Shown: positions 53,420 through 63,126, numbered from the stretch's first letter. The stretch is DNA of 64,000 bases from an uncultured Eubacteriales bacterium (GCA_900539225.1 UQBO01000001.1:1-64000), one strand, 5' to 3'. Program-made: numbers and translations. The notes: generated by a model not told the origin, from the sequence alone.

Positions 53420-54495
53420 AAAAAAACTATATAATACCAATTTTTATACCGCATTTAGGCTGCCCAAACGATTGCATTTTCTGCAATCAAAAGAAGATAG
53501 CAAAGGATTATGATGCGCAAAAAGAAGAAAATATAAAAAATGATATAGAAAAGTATTTGGCGCTATATGAAGGAAAAAGTGATATAGAGCTTGCTTTTTA
53601 TGGAGGCAGCTTCACTGCGCTTGATTACCCGCTTATGCTTAGCTACTTAAAGCTTGCAAATACATACATAGAGCGTGGCCTCATTGACAGCATAAGGATA
53701 TCAACAAGGCCTGATGCTATAAGTGAAGAAATTCTTAATGAGCTGGAAAAGTATAATGTAAAAACCATTGAGCTAGGCGCGCAGTCAATGAATGACGCTG
53801 TTTTAGATGCACTTAGGAGAGGTCATAAGGCAGCTGACACGATTCGCAGCGCTAAAATGATTAAGAAGAGAGGCTTTACTCTTGGTCTTCAAATGATGAC
53901 AGGACTATATAAATCCACTAAAGATATGGATATAGCTACGGCTGAAGCGATAGCTGCGCTTGAGCCGGATTTTGTAAGGATATATCCAACGCTTGTTATA
54001 AAAGATACAGAACTAGTGGATATACTTGAAGATGGCTCATACAAGCCCTTGGATGTGGACGAAGCAGTTGATACGCTTAAGAGCATCGTTATAATATTTG
54101 AAGCAAAAGATATAGAGATAATAAGGATAGGTCTTCAAACTACTGATAATATACAGCTAGGTAAGGACGTAGTGGCAGGGCCATTCCACCCGGCAATACG
54201 CTCGTTAACATACGAGGTAATCTATCTAGAAATCATAGAAGAATTTATTGAGCTTAATAAAATTACAAATGATTTTACCATAGCATCTTCAAAAAAAGTA
54301 GCTTCATACTTGAGCGGCTCGAAAAAAACAAATAGAAAGAAGATTTATCAAAAATATAAAATAAATTACGAGATAAAAGGCATTTTTGATGAGGACGATA
54401 GGCTAATGTTTTACGATGGAAGCCCACAGAGTTACTCGTTTAAGGAGCTTATAAAGAATAAGTACGAAAGGGGCAAATATTTTGCGTTTAAATAA
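53416..54495 (+). CDS. Elp3-like radical SAM protein between rnc and smc
   Basis: 359 residues. The radical SAM cluster motif is CPNDCIFC (Cys 16, 20, 23), followed by YGGSFTALD (SAM-binding GG) near 62-70 and an ELGAQSMNDAVL strand typical of the Elp3/YhcC-type group. It lacks the C-terminal acetyltransferase domain of true Elp3. Clostridia conserve such a gene between rnc and smc. The substrate is unknown; a tRNA-modifying role is a guess. It overlaps smc by 14 bases. Confidence 0.85.
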   Translation: MKKNYIIPIFIPHLGCPNDCIFCNQKKIAKDYDAQKEENIKNDIEKYLALYEGKSDIELAFYGGSFTALDYPLMLSYLKLANTYIERGLIDSIRISTRPDAISEEILNELEKYNVKTIELGAQSMNDAVLDALRRGHKAADTIRSAKMIKKRGFTLGLQMMTGLYKSTKDMDIATAEAIAALEPDFVRIYPTLVIKDTELVDILEDGSYKPLDVDEAVDTLKSIVIIFEAKDIEIIRIGLQTTDNIQLGKDVVAGPFHPAIRSLTYEVIYLEIIEEFIELNKITNDFTIASSKKVASYLSGSKKTNRKKIYQKYKINYEIKGIFDEDDRLMFYDGSPQSYSFKELIKNKYERGKYFAFK

Positions 54496-57400
54496 ATTAA
54501 TATTGAAGGGATTTAAGTCCTTCGCAAATAAAACTGAAATAGTCTTTACCCCTGGAGTTACAACGATTGTAGGGCCTAATGGTAGTGGTAAGAGCAATAT
54601 ATCTGACGCTGTTAGATGGGTTTTAGGAGAGCAAAGCAATAAATCGCTTAGAGCGAACAAGGCAAGTGACGTTATCTTCCAAGGAACTGAAGAGAAAAAA
54701 GCACTTGGCTACGCTCAAGTAAGTATAGTATTTTCAAATGATGACAACGCTCTACCTGTTGAATACCAAGAGGTTGAGGTCACAAGACGCATGTACCGCT
54801 CAGGCGAGAGTGAATTTTTTATAAACAATAAAAAGGCCAGGATGAAGGACGTTAGAGAGCTTTTTCTGGACACAGGCGTTGGTAAGGACGGCTACTCCAT
54901 AATTGGCCAAGGAAGGATAGACGAGATACTATCAAATAAGCCAGAGGACAGAAGAGCCATCTTTGAAGAGGCATCAGGCGTTAGTAAGTATAGATACAAA
55001 AAAGAAGAATCTTTAAGGAAGCTTGATAAGACTGAAGCAAATTTACTTAGAATAAAAGATATTCTTTATGAAATAGAACAAAATGAAGCGAGACTTAAGG
55101 GCGAATCGGAAAAAGCCAGAGAATATAAGGGTCTTATGGAAGAGTACAAAAAGGTTGACGTATCTATTTCATATAATGCTTATGAAAAGATTGAGAAGAA
55201 TTTACTCAAATTTACATCGGATAAAGAAAGGCTCATCGATGATTTAAAATTAAGTGAAATAAAGAATAAAGAAGTTGAAGAGAGCGCTGCGCCACTACAA
55301 GCTGAGCTTAAGAAATATGAAGCGCTTATCGACGAGATTAAAGAACAAAGAAATAAAGATCTTAGAGACTTTGATATCAATAGGCAAAAGCTTGAGATAA
55401 ACAAAGAAAAACTTAAGTCAATAGAAGACAAAGTGCTTGATAACAAATTAAAAGAGAAAGAGCACGAAAATAAATTACTAGAATCAGAAGAAAAGATAAA
55501 AACACTATCTCTTGTGAAAAAATCAAGCGAAGAAACTTTATTAAATATAGCTAAGGACCTTGAAGCACTTAAAAATGAAAACGCATCTTATGATAGAACT
55601 AGCTACGATGACGCTATGAATATGGGCCTAGCGCTTGATAAAGATCTTGAGGCGCTAAGATTAAGTATAGAAAACAAGAATAATAATAAAACTACTCAAA
55701 ACGAAAAGCTTACGGACATAGAAAAAAAGATAAGCGATAAAGAAAATGAATTAAATAAGCAAAATGATGAATTCAACAAAGCAAATAACAATCTTAATGA
55801 TTTAACTAAGACGTTTAGTGAAAAGGAAGAGCTTTACAAAAAAGCCAAAGATGAGATCACAGCAAAAGTTGATGAATTAGCAAAATCAAAGGACGCTTAC
55901 TTTGCTTTAGAAAATGACATTAGAGTTTTAGAAAAAAGCTATGAGATGCACAAGAATCTTGAGGAAAATCTCGATGGCTACTACAGAAGCGTTAAAGAGA
56001 TAGCTAAGGCAGCGAAGAAAAAATATTTCAAATCTGAATCGAGACTTGTAGTTGACATCTTTAACTGCGATGAAAAATACTCACTTGCCATAGAATCAGC
56101 ACTGCAATCGAATTTGCAAGCCATAGTCATAGATAGAGACGACGATGCCAAAGAGTACATCGACTTTTTGAAGAAGAATAACTATGGTAGAGCGACTTTC
56201 TATCCACTTAATAGATATAATTCTAGATCAAATGAAAATTATAATATTAATGACAAAGATGCTATAGGCTTTGCGAGTGAGCTAATTACTTATGATAAAA
56301 AATATGACAATCTATTTAAGAGCCTGCTTCAAAGAACAGTTGTAACGACAACTTTTGATGCTGCTTTAAGAATATCAAAAGTTTATAAGCAATATAGATA
56401 CGTTAGTTTAGATGGACAAATAATAAATTCATCTGGATCAATAGTGGGCGGTAGCCAAGTAAAATCATCATTTATTTCGCGTAAACACATGCTTACTAAG
56501 CTAATGGACGAGATAAAAGAGAAGAAAAAATCATTAGAAGCAGCTAAAGCGGCGCTTATTAATAAGGAAGAAGAGCTTAAATCAGAAAAAACATCTTATG
56601 ACAAACTAAATGAAGAAATCATTGCAATAAATGAAAAGATAAATGCGGCTAAAAAAGAAATCAATTCACTTGAGATAAACATAGCCTTTTCTCAAAGAGA
56701 TATAAGTGAAGCAAAAACTCAAAGAGAAGAGCTTACGAAATCACTTGAAGTACTTGAAGAAGAGATAGCTCAAGGCATTAAGGACTTAGAAGAGCTTAAG
56801 AATAAAAAGCTTGAGCATGAGAAGACGATAGAAGCCGAAAAAGAACTTATCAAGGGCTTTGAAGAAGAAAAAGATAGACGTAATGAAAAGCTTCTTCAAA
56901 TAAGCGTTGAAAAATCTACTTTAGAAGCAAAGCTTGAAAGAACTGTGGAAGACATTGCTATATCACAAGAGTATATAGCTAAGTCACAAGAGATTAAAGA
57001 TGGCCTTGCAAGCGATTTTAAGGAGCTTAGCCAAAATAAAGAAGCACTTGAAAATGAAAATGCTGGCATCATGGACTTCTTAAAGAAGAATGAAGAGCTA
57101 GAACAAGAATACATTGATAAGATCAATCAAAAGACAGATGAAAAAGAAAAAGTTTTATCTAAGATCTTTGATCTGCAAAATGAGATAAAGACTTGTCAAG
57201 AGGGCATAATCGCAATCAAAGACGAGATTAATAAGAATGAGGTCCTACTTGCTCGTAACGAAGTAATGAAAGATAATATAAAAGAAAAGTTATCGAACGA
57301 TTACTTTATTAACGTTGAAAATATTAACAAGGATAGTCTTGTTAAGGCAAGCTCAAAAGACTTAAAAGAGCTACAAGAAAAGATTGATGCCCTTGGCGAT

Positions 57401-57985
57401 GTATCACTATCATCTATAAAAGAGTATGAAGATACATTAACAAGATTAGAATTCTTAAGAAAGCAATATGATGATATGCAAGAGTCTAAAGAGGACTTAC
57501 TAAATATAATCGACGATATCGACGAAACTATCAAGATAAAATTTAAAGATAATTTCAATATTATTCAAGGATATTTCTCAGAGATATTCCAAAACTTATT
57601 TGGTGGCGGCGAAGCGAAGATATATATAAGCGACGAAAGCGATATACTTAACTCAGGTATTGAGATAGAGGCGCGTCCACCAGGAAAGAGCATGCAGTCA
57701 TTAAGTCTACTATCAGGCGGAGAGAAGACTTTAACAGCGATAGCTTTATTATTCGCGGTACTAAAGTCAAAACCATCGCCATTCTGTATACTTGACGAGA
57801 TAGATGCGGCTCTTGATGATGCCAACATCAGTAAGTACACAGCTTACCTTGATAGAATTAAGGACGAAACACAATTTATCCTTATCACGCATAGAAAGGT
57901 AACTATGGAGATATCAGACGCTATATACGGCATTACTATGAAAGAAAAGGGCATAAGCTCGATACTTTCGATGAAATTAACTTAA
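54482..57985 (+). CDS. smc: Chromosome segregation ATPase SMC
   Basis: 1167 residues, full length. The N-terminal ATPase part has GPNGSGKSN (31-39); two long coiled coils flank a hinge domain at about 500-665, with the GGSQVKSSF strand near its end; the C-terminal head has LLSGGEKTL near 1076 and Walker B CILDEIDAALDD near 1100. The start is TTG at 54482 inside the preceding gene, with AAAGGGG upstream, and gives the invariant N-terminus (LNKLILKGFKSF). It organises and segregates the chromosome. Confidence 0.97.
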   Translation: MRLNKLILKGFKSFANKTEIVFTPGVTTIVGPNGSGKSNISDAVRWVLGEQSNKSLRANKASDVIFQGTEEKKALGYAQVSIVFSNDDNALPVEYQEVEVTRRMYRSGESEFFINNKKARMKDVRELFLDTGVGKDGYSIIGQGRIDEILSNKPEDRRAIFEEASGVSKYRYKKEESLRKLDKTEANLLRIKDILYEIEQNEARLKGESEKAREYKGLMEEYKKVDVSISYNAYEKIEKNLLKFTSDKERLIDDLKLSEIKNKEVEESAAPLQAELKKYEALIDEIKEQRNKDLRDFDINRQKLEINKEKLKSIEDKVLDNKLKEKEHENKLLESEEKIKTLSLVKKSSEETLLNIAKDLEALKNENASYDRTSYDDAMNMGLALDKDLEALRLSIENKNNNKTTQNEKLTDIEKKISDKENELNKQNDEFNKANNNLNDLTKTFSEKEELYKKAKDEITAKVDELAKSKDAYFALENDIRVLEKSYEMHKNLEENLDGYYRSVKEIAKAAKKKYFKSESRLVVDIFNCDEKYSLAIESALQSNLQAIVIDRDDDAKEYIDFLKKNNYGRATFYPLNRYNSRSNENYNINDKDAIGFASELITYDKKYDNLFKSLLQRTVVTTTFDAALRISKVYKQYRYVSLDGQIINSSGSIVGGSQVKSSFISRKHMLTKLMDEIKEKKKSLEAAKAALINKEEELKSEKTSYDKLNEEIIAINEKINAAKKEINSLEINIAFSQRDISEAKTQREELTKSLEVLEEEIAQGIKDLEELKNKKLEHEKTIEAEKELIKGFEEEKDRRNEKLLQISVEKSTLEAKLERTVEDIAISQEYIAKSQEIKDGLASDFKELSQNKEALENENAGIMDFLKKNEELEQEYIDKINQKTDEKEKVLSKIFDLQNEIKTCQEGIIAIKDEINKNEVLLARNEVMKDNIKEKLSNDYFINVENINKDSLVKASSKDLKELQEKIDALGDVSLSSIKEYEDTLTRLEFLRKQYDDMQESKEDLLNIIDDIDETIKIKFKDNFNIIQGYFSEIFQNLFGGGEAKIYISDESDILNSGIEIEARPPGKSMQSLSLLSGGEKTLTAIALLFAVLKSKPSPFCILDEIDAALDDANISKYTAYLDRIKDETQFILITHRKVTMEISDAIYGITMKEKGISSILSMKLT

Positions 57986-57995
57986 GAGGTGAAAT

Positions 57996-59150
57996 ATGTT
58001 TAATTGGTTTAAAAAGAAAAAGAAAGATGAAGAGCAAAAAGAAGTTCAAGAACAAAAAGTAGATATGGTTGCAGAGGAGCCTGATCAAAGGCCTTTGAAT
58101 GAAGAAGTAAATTTAGATGAAGAAGCAAAAACAAATGCAGAAGCAAAAACGAATGACGAAGTAAAATCAAATGCTGAAGTGAAAATGAATGACGAAGCAA
58201 AAGTGAATGAAGAAGCGCCAAAAGAAGTCAAAGAAGAAAAATCATCTTTCTTCAAGAGAATGTTCTCAGGCCTTGAAAAGACAAGACAAAATCTAAATTA
58301 CAAGCTTCAAACAGTCTTTAAGGGAACAGACATTGACGACGACTTCTATGATGAACTTGAAGAAGTTTTAGTCACATCAGACATTGGCGTAGAAACTGTT
58401 ATGAATATTATCGACAATCTAAAAGAAAGACTTGTTAGAGAAAACATTTTAGAAAGAAAAGATGCTCTTCCTATATTAAAGGATGAAATTAAAAATATAA
58501 TGAATGACAATATTACATCGAGAGATTTGAAGCTTGAGCCATCTCCAGCCATACTTCTAGTTGTTGGGGTCAATGGTGTTGGTAAGACGACTACCATAGG
58601 CAAACTTAGCTACCAATTCAGACAAGAGGGCAAGAGCGTTTTGATTGCGGCTGCCGATACATTTAGAGCGGCTGCCATTGAACAGCTTAAAGAATGGGCT
58701 AATAGAGCAAACGTTGACATCATTGCTCATGAAGAATCAGCTGACCCAGCAAGCGTTGTTTTTGATGCCATCATGGCGGCTAAGGCGAGAAAGACTGATA
58801 TACTTATCTGCGACACAGCAGGTAGACTTCATAACAAACAAAACCTAATGAATGAGCTTAACAAGATCAAAAGAGTTATCGATAGAGAATTTCCTAACGC
58901 AGTTAAAGAGAATTTATTGGTTCTCGATGCGACTACTGGTCAAAACGCCATCATACAAGCGAAGTCCTTTAAGGAGACGAGCGACATAACAGGTGTTTGC
59001 GTTACTAAACTTGACGGCACTGCTAAGGGCGGAGTCATTATTGCACTTGAGAGCGAATTACATTTACCAGTTAAGATTATAGGTGTCGGTGAAAAGATAG
59101 AAGACCTTCAAGCCTTTAACGTCGATGACTTCGTTGAAGCATTATTTTAA
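57996..59150 (+). CDS. ftsY: Signal recognition particle receptor FtsY
   Basis: 384 residues. The NG domain (about 85-384) has GVNGVGKTT near 190-198, DTAGRLHN near 273 and TKLDGTAKGG near 335. The acidic N-terminal A region starts MFNWFKKKKK and contains five near-identical six-residue units (43-72). FtsY docks ribosome-SRP complexes at the membrane; Ffh, its partner, is encoded 500 bases downstream. AGAGGTG precedes the start. Confidence 0.97.
   Translation: MFNWFKKKKKDEEQKEVQEQKVDMVAEEPDQRPLNEEVNLDEEAKTNAEAKTNDEVKSNAEVKMNDEAKVNEEAPKEVKEEKSSFFKRMFSGLEKTRQNLNYKLQTVFKGTDIDDDFYDELEEVLVTSDIGVETVMNIIDNLKERLVRENILERKDALPILKDEIKNIMNDNITSRDLKLEPSPAILLVVGVNGVGKTTTIGKLSYQFRQEGKSVLIAAADTFRAAAIEQLKEWANRANVDIIAHEESADPASVVFDAIMAAKARKTDILICDTAGRLHNKQNLMNELNKIKRVIDREFPNAVKENLLVLDATTGQNAIIQAKSFKETSDITGVCVTKLDGTAKGGVIIALESELHLPVKIIGVGEKIEDLQAFNVDDFVEALF
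58122..58211 (+). repeat. Five 18-bp tandem units within ftsY
   Basis: The units encode EAKTNA, EAKTND, EVKSNA, EVKMND and EAKVNE. They keep the frame and acidic character of the linker region. Confidence 0.85.
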
Positions 59151-59178
59151 AAATATTTAAATAATTTTAAAAAAAGTA

Positions 59179-59207
59179 TTGACAAAAGTCAATCTATATA
59201 GTATTAT
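59179..59207 (+). promoter_or_regulatory. Predicted promoter for the ylxM-ffh operon
   Basis: TTGACA (59179-59184), 17-base spacer, TATTAT (59202-59207). The expected start site, near 59214, falls inside the following hairpin. Confidence 0.8.
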
Positions 59208-59210
59208 ATT

Positions 59211-59241
59211 AACTGTCAAGTAAATAGCTTGACAGTTTTTT
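59211..59241 (+). terminator. Rho-independent terminator of ftsY, overlapping the ylxM start site
   Basis: A perfect 10-bp stem, AACTGTCAAG (59211-59220) and CTTGACAGTT (59228-59237), loop TAAATAG, then four more Ts. It is complete only in RNA coming from ftsY. Confidence 0.8.
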
Positions 59242-59289
59242 ATGTGATAACACTAAGGACGATACGAGTTTTATAAGGAAAAAGATAAA

Positions 59290-59643
59290 ATGAAAGTACT
59301 AGATGATTATATATATATCGGAAGACTCTTAGACTTCTACGGAAGCCTATTAACAGAGAGTGAGTCAAAGTCGGTTGATTATTATTACAACGAAGACTAT
59401 TCACTTACTGAGATAGCTGAGCTTCTTTCAATATCAAGACAAGCGGTGAGCCTTAACATTAAAAGAGCTATAGACAAGTTAAAGTCTTTTGAGGACGCGC
59501 TTAAGCTTATAGAGAAGTTTGATAAGAAGAAAGAGACCAAGACTAAAGCGCTTGACTTACTTAATCAGGCTAGTGGCAGTAAGGATATAGAAGATATAAG
59601 AGAAAAGGTTAAAGAAGCTGAAGAGATTATAAACGAGATCTAA
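59290..59643 (+). CDS. ylxM: YlxM-family HTH protein
   Basis: 117 residues. A sigma-70 region 4-like helix-turn-helix lies at about 35-60 (SLTEIAELLSISRQAVS). It is always found before ffh in Gram-positives and its protein is linked to SRP function. The ribosome binding site (AAGGAAAAAG) is modest. A 12-base gap separates it from ffh. Confidence 0.92.
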   Translation: MKVLDDYIYIGRLLDFYGSLLTESESKSVDYYYNEDYSLTEIAELLSISRQAVSLNIKRAIDKLKSFEDALKLIEKFDKKKETKTKALDLLNQASGSKDIEDIREKVKEAEEIINEI

Positions 59644-59654
59644 AAGGAGCAATA

Positions 59655-60995
59655 ATGATATTTGAGAGCTTATCAGAAAAACTACAAAAAACATTAGACG
59701 GCTTAAGAGGCAAGGGCAGACTTAGTGAAAAGGATGTCGATGCGGCACTTAGAGAAGTAAAGCTAGCTCTTCTTGAAGCGGATGTTAATTATAAGGTAGT
59801 TAAGAATTTTATAAATACATTAAAAGAAAGAGCCATAGGCACTGAAGTTATGGAGAGTTTAACTCCTGGTCAACAAGTTATTAAGATTGTTAATGAAGAA
59901 TTAATTAATCTTATGGGCAAGACTAAAGAGGGTCTAAACCTTAGCAAGAACCCAAGCATCATCTTGATGTGCGGTCTTCAAGGTGCAGGTAAGACAACTA
60001 CTACAGGTAAACTTGCTGTAAACCTAAGAAAGAAAGGCAGAAGACCACTATTAGTTGCCTGTGACGTCTATAGACCAGCAGCCATTAAACAGCTAGAAGT
60101 TGTTGGAAAGTCAATTGACGTGCCAGTGTTTTCAATGGGCGATAAGATAAAGCCACTTGACATAGCTAAGAGCGCTATAGAACACGCTAAGAAGAATGGT
60201 AACGACGTAGTTATTGTCGATACAGCGGGACGTCTACACATAGACGAAGTACTGATGGATGAGCTAAAAGGTTTAAAAGAAAATTTAGAGCCATCAGAAA
60301 TACTTCTTGTACTTGACTCAATGACTGGACAAGACGCAGTAAACGTAGCAAAAGCCTTTGATGATGCACTTGGCATAACAGGAGTAATATTAACAAAGCT
60401 AGATGGTGACGCCAGAGGCGGTGCGGCACTTTCAATTAGAGCCGTAACTGACAAACCGATTAAATACGTTGGTATGGGCGAAAAGATGGATGAGCTTGAA
60501 GAGTTTCATCCAGACAGAATAGTTTCTAAGATACTTGGTATGGGCGACGTGCTTACTCTTATTGAGAAGGCACAAAGCAATATTGACCAAAAGAAGGCAA
60601 TGGAGCTTGAGAAAAAATTAAGGGAAGAAACATTTACCCTTGATGATTTCTTAGATCAAATCGCTCAGATGAGAAACTTAGGACCTATAGAAAATCTAAT
60701 GCAGATGATACCAGGAATGAATTCAAAAGCCTTAAAGGGCATAAATATAAGTGATAAAGATATAGGCAGAGTCGAAGCCATCATCAGAAGTATGACTATG
60801 AAAGAGAGAGTAAGTCCAAACATAATCAATGCTTCAAGAAAGAAGAGGATTGCAGAAGGAAGCGGAACAACAACAAATGATGTTAACAAGCTTTTAAAGC
60901 AATTTGAAGACACTAAAAAGATGATGAAGCGCTTCGGCAAGATGGAGAAGTCTATGAAAAGAAAAGGAAATTTCAATTTTCCATTTAATATATAA
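59655..60995 (+). CDS. ffh: Signal recognition particle protein Ffh
   Basis: 446 residues. The NG domain has GLQGAGKTTT near 106-115, DTAGRLHIDE near 194 and TKLDGDARGG near 246. The Met-rich M domain (about 300-446) binds 4.5S RNA and signal peptides, with MIPGMNSKALKG and the basic RKKRIAEGSGTT segment. It is cotranscribed with ylxM. Confidence 0.98.
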   Translation: MIFESLSEKLQKTLDGLRGKGRLSEKDVDAALREVKLALLEADVNYKVVKNFINTLKERAIGTEVMESLTPGQQVIKIVNEELINLMGKTKEGLNLSKNPSIILMCGLQGAGKTTTTGKLAVNLRKKGRRPLLVACDVYRPAAIKQLEVVGKSIDVPVFSMGDKIKPLDIAKSAIEHAKKNGNDVVIVDTAGRLHIDEVLMDELKGLKENLEPSEILLVLDSMTGQDAVNVAKAFDDALGITGVILTKLDGDARGGAALSIRAVTDKPIKYVGMGEKMDELEEFHPDRIVSKILGMGDVLTLIEKAQSNIDQKKAMELEKKLREETFTLDDFLDQIAQMRNLGPIENLMQMIPGMNSKALKGINISDKDIGRVEAIIRSMTMKERVSPNIINASRKKRIAEGSGTTTNDVNKLLKQFEDTKKMMKRFGKMEKSMKRKGNFNFPFNI

Positions 60996-61014
60996 ATTTT
61001 AAGGAGGTGAGATT

Positions 61015-61314
61015 GTGGTAAAAATTCGTTTAAAAAGAATGGGATCAAAAAAGAATCCATTTTACAGAATTGTTGTAGCTGATTCAAGAAGAGCTAGGGA
61101 TGGCAAGTTTATTGAACAACTTGGTTATTATGACCCATTAACTGAGCCAAAGACAATAAAATTTGATCAAGAAAAAGCTGAACAATGGATAGCAAACGGA
61201 GCTAAGGCAAGTGAAACAGTTCAAAGATTATTCAAATCTCAAGGATATGATATAACAGCAAAGACTGCTAAGAAAGCTGAAGCAACAGAAGAAACAGAAG
61301 CTGTAGAAGCTTAG
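61015..61314 (+). CDS. rpsP: 30S ribosomal protein S16
   Basis: 99 residues starting MVKIRLKRMGSKKNPFYRIV; the C-terminal tail (about 80-99) is rich in Ala and Glu. The start is GTG at 61015 after AAGGAGGTGA. It opens the rpsP-khpA-rimM-trmD-rplS ribosome block. Confidence 0.98.
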   Translation: MVKIRLKRMGSKKNPFYRIVVADSRRARDGKFIEQLGYYDPLTEPKTIKFDQEKAEQWIANGAKASETVQRLFKSQGYDITAKTAKKAEATEETEAVEA

Positions 61315-61329
61315 GATGTGGGGGTTAAT

Positions 61330-61557
61330 ATGAAAGAATTAGTTGAATTTTTAGCAAAATCTATTGTTGATAACAAAGATGATGTTAAAGTTACAGTTAA
61401 TGAATCAGCAAACGAGATCAACATTGATCTATACGTAAATCCAGACGATATAGGCAGAGTTATCGGTAAAGGCGGTAAGGTTGTTAAAGCAATCAGACTT
61501 ATAGCCGGAGCTACTCTTAAAGATTCAAGAAGAATTAATTTAGAAATAAAGGAATAA
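61330..61557 (+). CDS. khpA: KH-domain RNA-binding protein KhpA
   Basis: 75 residues from the ATG at 61330, preceded by GGGGG; a GTG at 61318 overlaps this site. The single KH domain has the GxxG loop GKGG (46-49) in GRVIGKGGKVVKAIR. KhpA works with KhpB on RNAs affecting cell elongation in relatives. The rpsP-khpA-rimM order is conserved. Confidence 0.95.
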   Translation: MKELVEFLAKSIVDNKDDVKVTVNESANEINIDLYVNPDDIGRVIGKGGKVVKAIRLIAGATLKDSRRINLEIKE

Positions 61558-61560
61558 ATC

Positions 61561-62049
61561 TTGGACCTTATAAAGATAGCAAAGATTGTCTCAGCGCATG
61601 GCTTAAATGGAGAGGTAAAAATCTTTCCGCACACAGATGATTTAAAGGGTTTCAAAGAGTATAATGAAATCTATATCGATGGTGAAGAGCTTGAGATTAT
61701 AAGTCAAAAGATAGCTTCAAAATTTATTGTACTTAAGTTAAAAGGCTTTGATTATATAGACGATGTCAAAAGGCTTATTGATAAGGATGTTTTTATTGAT
61801 AAGGCTCAGATGCCTTCACTAGAAGAGGGTGAGTACTATATACATGAGCTTATAGCCATGGAAGTTTATAGCGAAGCTGACGAGTTTATTGGCACTGTTA
61901 AAGATGTCATGGAGACGAGCGCAAATCACGTGCTTGTTGTGGATCATGACGGCAAGGAAGCACTTATTCCTTTTGTTAAAGCCTTTATCAAAGAACTTGA
62001 CTTGAAGCATAGAAAGATAAAAGTCAAACTCATAGAAGGTATCTTATGA
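61561..62049 (+). CDS. rimM: Ribosome maturation factor RimM
   Basis: 162 residues: an N-terminal RimM domain with IAKIVSAHGLNGEVKIFP and a C-terminal PRC-barrel with IPFVKAFIKELDLKHRKI. The start is TTG at 61561, seven bases after AAAGGA, and the product then begins LIKIAKIVSAHG as expected. It binds S19 during 30S head assembly. It overlaps trmD by four bases. Confidence 0.95.
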   Translation: MDLIKIAKIVSAHGLNGEVKIFPHTDDLKGFKEYNEIYIDGEELEIISQKIASKFIVLKLKGFDYIDDVKRLIDKDVFIDKAQMPSLEEGEYYIHELIAMEVYSEADEFIGTVKDVMETSANHVLVVDHDGKEALIPFVKAFIKELDLKHRKIKVKLIEGIL

Positions 62050-62777
62050 TAAAGTTTAACGTCTTAACGCTGTTCCCAGAGATGTTTACGGCTCTTACTG
62101 ATTTTAGTATAATCAAAAGAGCTATAGATAATGAGCTTATAGAGATAAATCTTATTAATTTTAGAGACTACTCTAAGGACAAGCACAATAAAGTTGATGA
62201 CTACCCCTATGGTGGCGGAAGCGGCATGCTTTTAAGAGCGGATGTTCTTAAGGATTGCTTAGAAGATATTAAGCCAAAGAAGCTTATCTATCTTTCACCG
62301 AAGGGCAAATTATTCAATCAAGACTTGGCTAAAGAGTATGCAAAATTTGACGAGATAACAATTCTTTGCGGGCATTATGAAGGTTTAGATGAGAGAATCA
62401 TCCAAAACTATGTTGATGAAGAGCTTTCTATCGGGGATTATGTATTGACTGGTGGAGAACTACCCGCTATGGTAATCATAGATACCGTATCGAGGTTAGT
62501 TGATTCAGTAATAAAAGAAGATTCGTATTCAGACGAAACTCACATGTCAAATTTTTTAGAGTATCCTCAGTACACCAGACCATATGATCTGGATGGGGAT
62601 AAGGTTCCAGATGTACTGCTTAGTGGAAACCATCAAGATGTCGATGACTTTAGACTCATTGAGTCATTCAAGGCAACTGTTAAAAACAGGATAGACTTAC
62701 TTGATTTTGCTAAGCTAGATAAAAAGGAAATGAAAAATTTGAGAGAAATATTAAATAAACTAAAGAAGGAGGACTAA
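62046..62777 (+). CDS. trmD: tRNA (guanine37-N1)-methyltransferase TrmD
   Basis: 243 residues of the SPOUT class. LTLFPEMF (N-terminus), DDYPYGGGSGM near 57, GHYEGLDER near 112 and the knot motif IGDYVLTGGELPAM near 132 are all present. It makes m1G37 to keep the reading frame. rimM-trmD-rplS coupling is standard. Confidence 0.98.
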   Translation: MIKFNVLTLFPEMFTALTDFSIIKRAIDNELIEINLINFRDYSKDKHNKVDDYPYGGGSGMLLRADVLKDCLEDIKPKKLIYLSPKGKLFNQDLAKEYAKFDEITILCGHYEGLDERIIQNYVDEELSIGDYVLTGGELPAMVIIDTVSRLVDSVIKEDSYSDETHMSNFLEYPQYTRPYDLDGDKVPDVLLSGNHQDVDDFRLIESFKATVKNRIDLLDFAKLDKKEMKNLREILNKLKKED

Positions 62778-62778
62778 G

Positions 62779-63126
62779 ATGGACTATATTAAGATGCTTG
62801 AAGCACAACAATTAAAAGACAACATTCCTCAATTTCATGTAGGTGACACTGTTCAAGTTCACTATAAAGTTGTAGAAGGTACACGTGAAAGAATCCAAGT
62901 GTACGAAGGTACTGTAATTAAGAGACAAAACGGCGGAGCTAAAGAAACATTTACAGTAAGAAGATTGTCATATGGTATTGGTGTTGAAAGAACATTCTTA
63001 CTTCACTCTCCAAGAATCGACAAGATTGTTCTTGTTAGAAAAGGTAGAGTTAGAAGAGCTAAACTTTACTACTTAAGAGATAGAGTAGGTAAAGCTGCTA
63101 AAGTTAGAGAAAAACAATCGTTTTAA
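62779..63126 (+). CDS. rplS: 50S ribosomal protein L19
   Basis: 115 residues. The core IPQFHVGDTVQVHYKV and the end VRRAKLYYLRDRVGKAAKV are the L19 signatures. AAGGAGG precedes the ATG. It closes the ribosome block before a terminator. Confidence 0.98.
   Translation: MDYIKMLEAQQLKDNIPQFHVGDTVQVHYKVVEGTRERIQVYEGTVIKRQNGGAKETFTVRRLSYGIGVERTFLLHSPRIDKIVLVRKGRVRRAKLYYLRDRVGKAAKVREKQSF

Noticed and set aside
58122..58211. CRISPR-like array in ftsY
   Set aside because: The units are contiguous, lack spacers and are in frame with the protein.
58009..58221. Leucine-rich minus-strand frame opposite the ftsY repeat
   Set aside because: Its repeats are simply the complement of the FtsY coding repeats.
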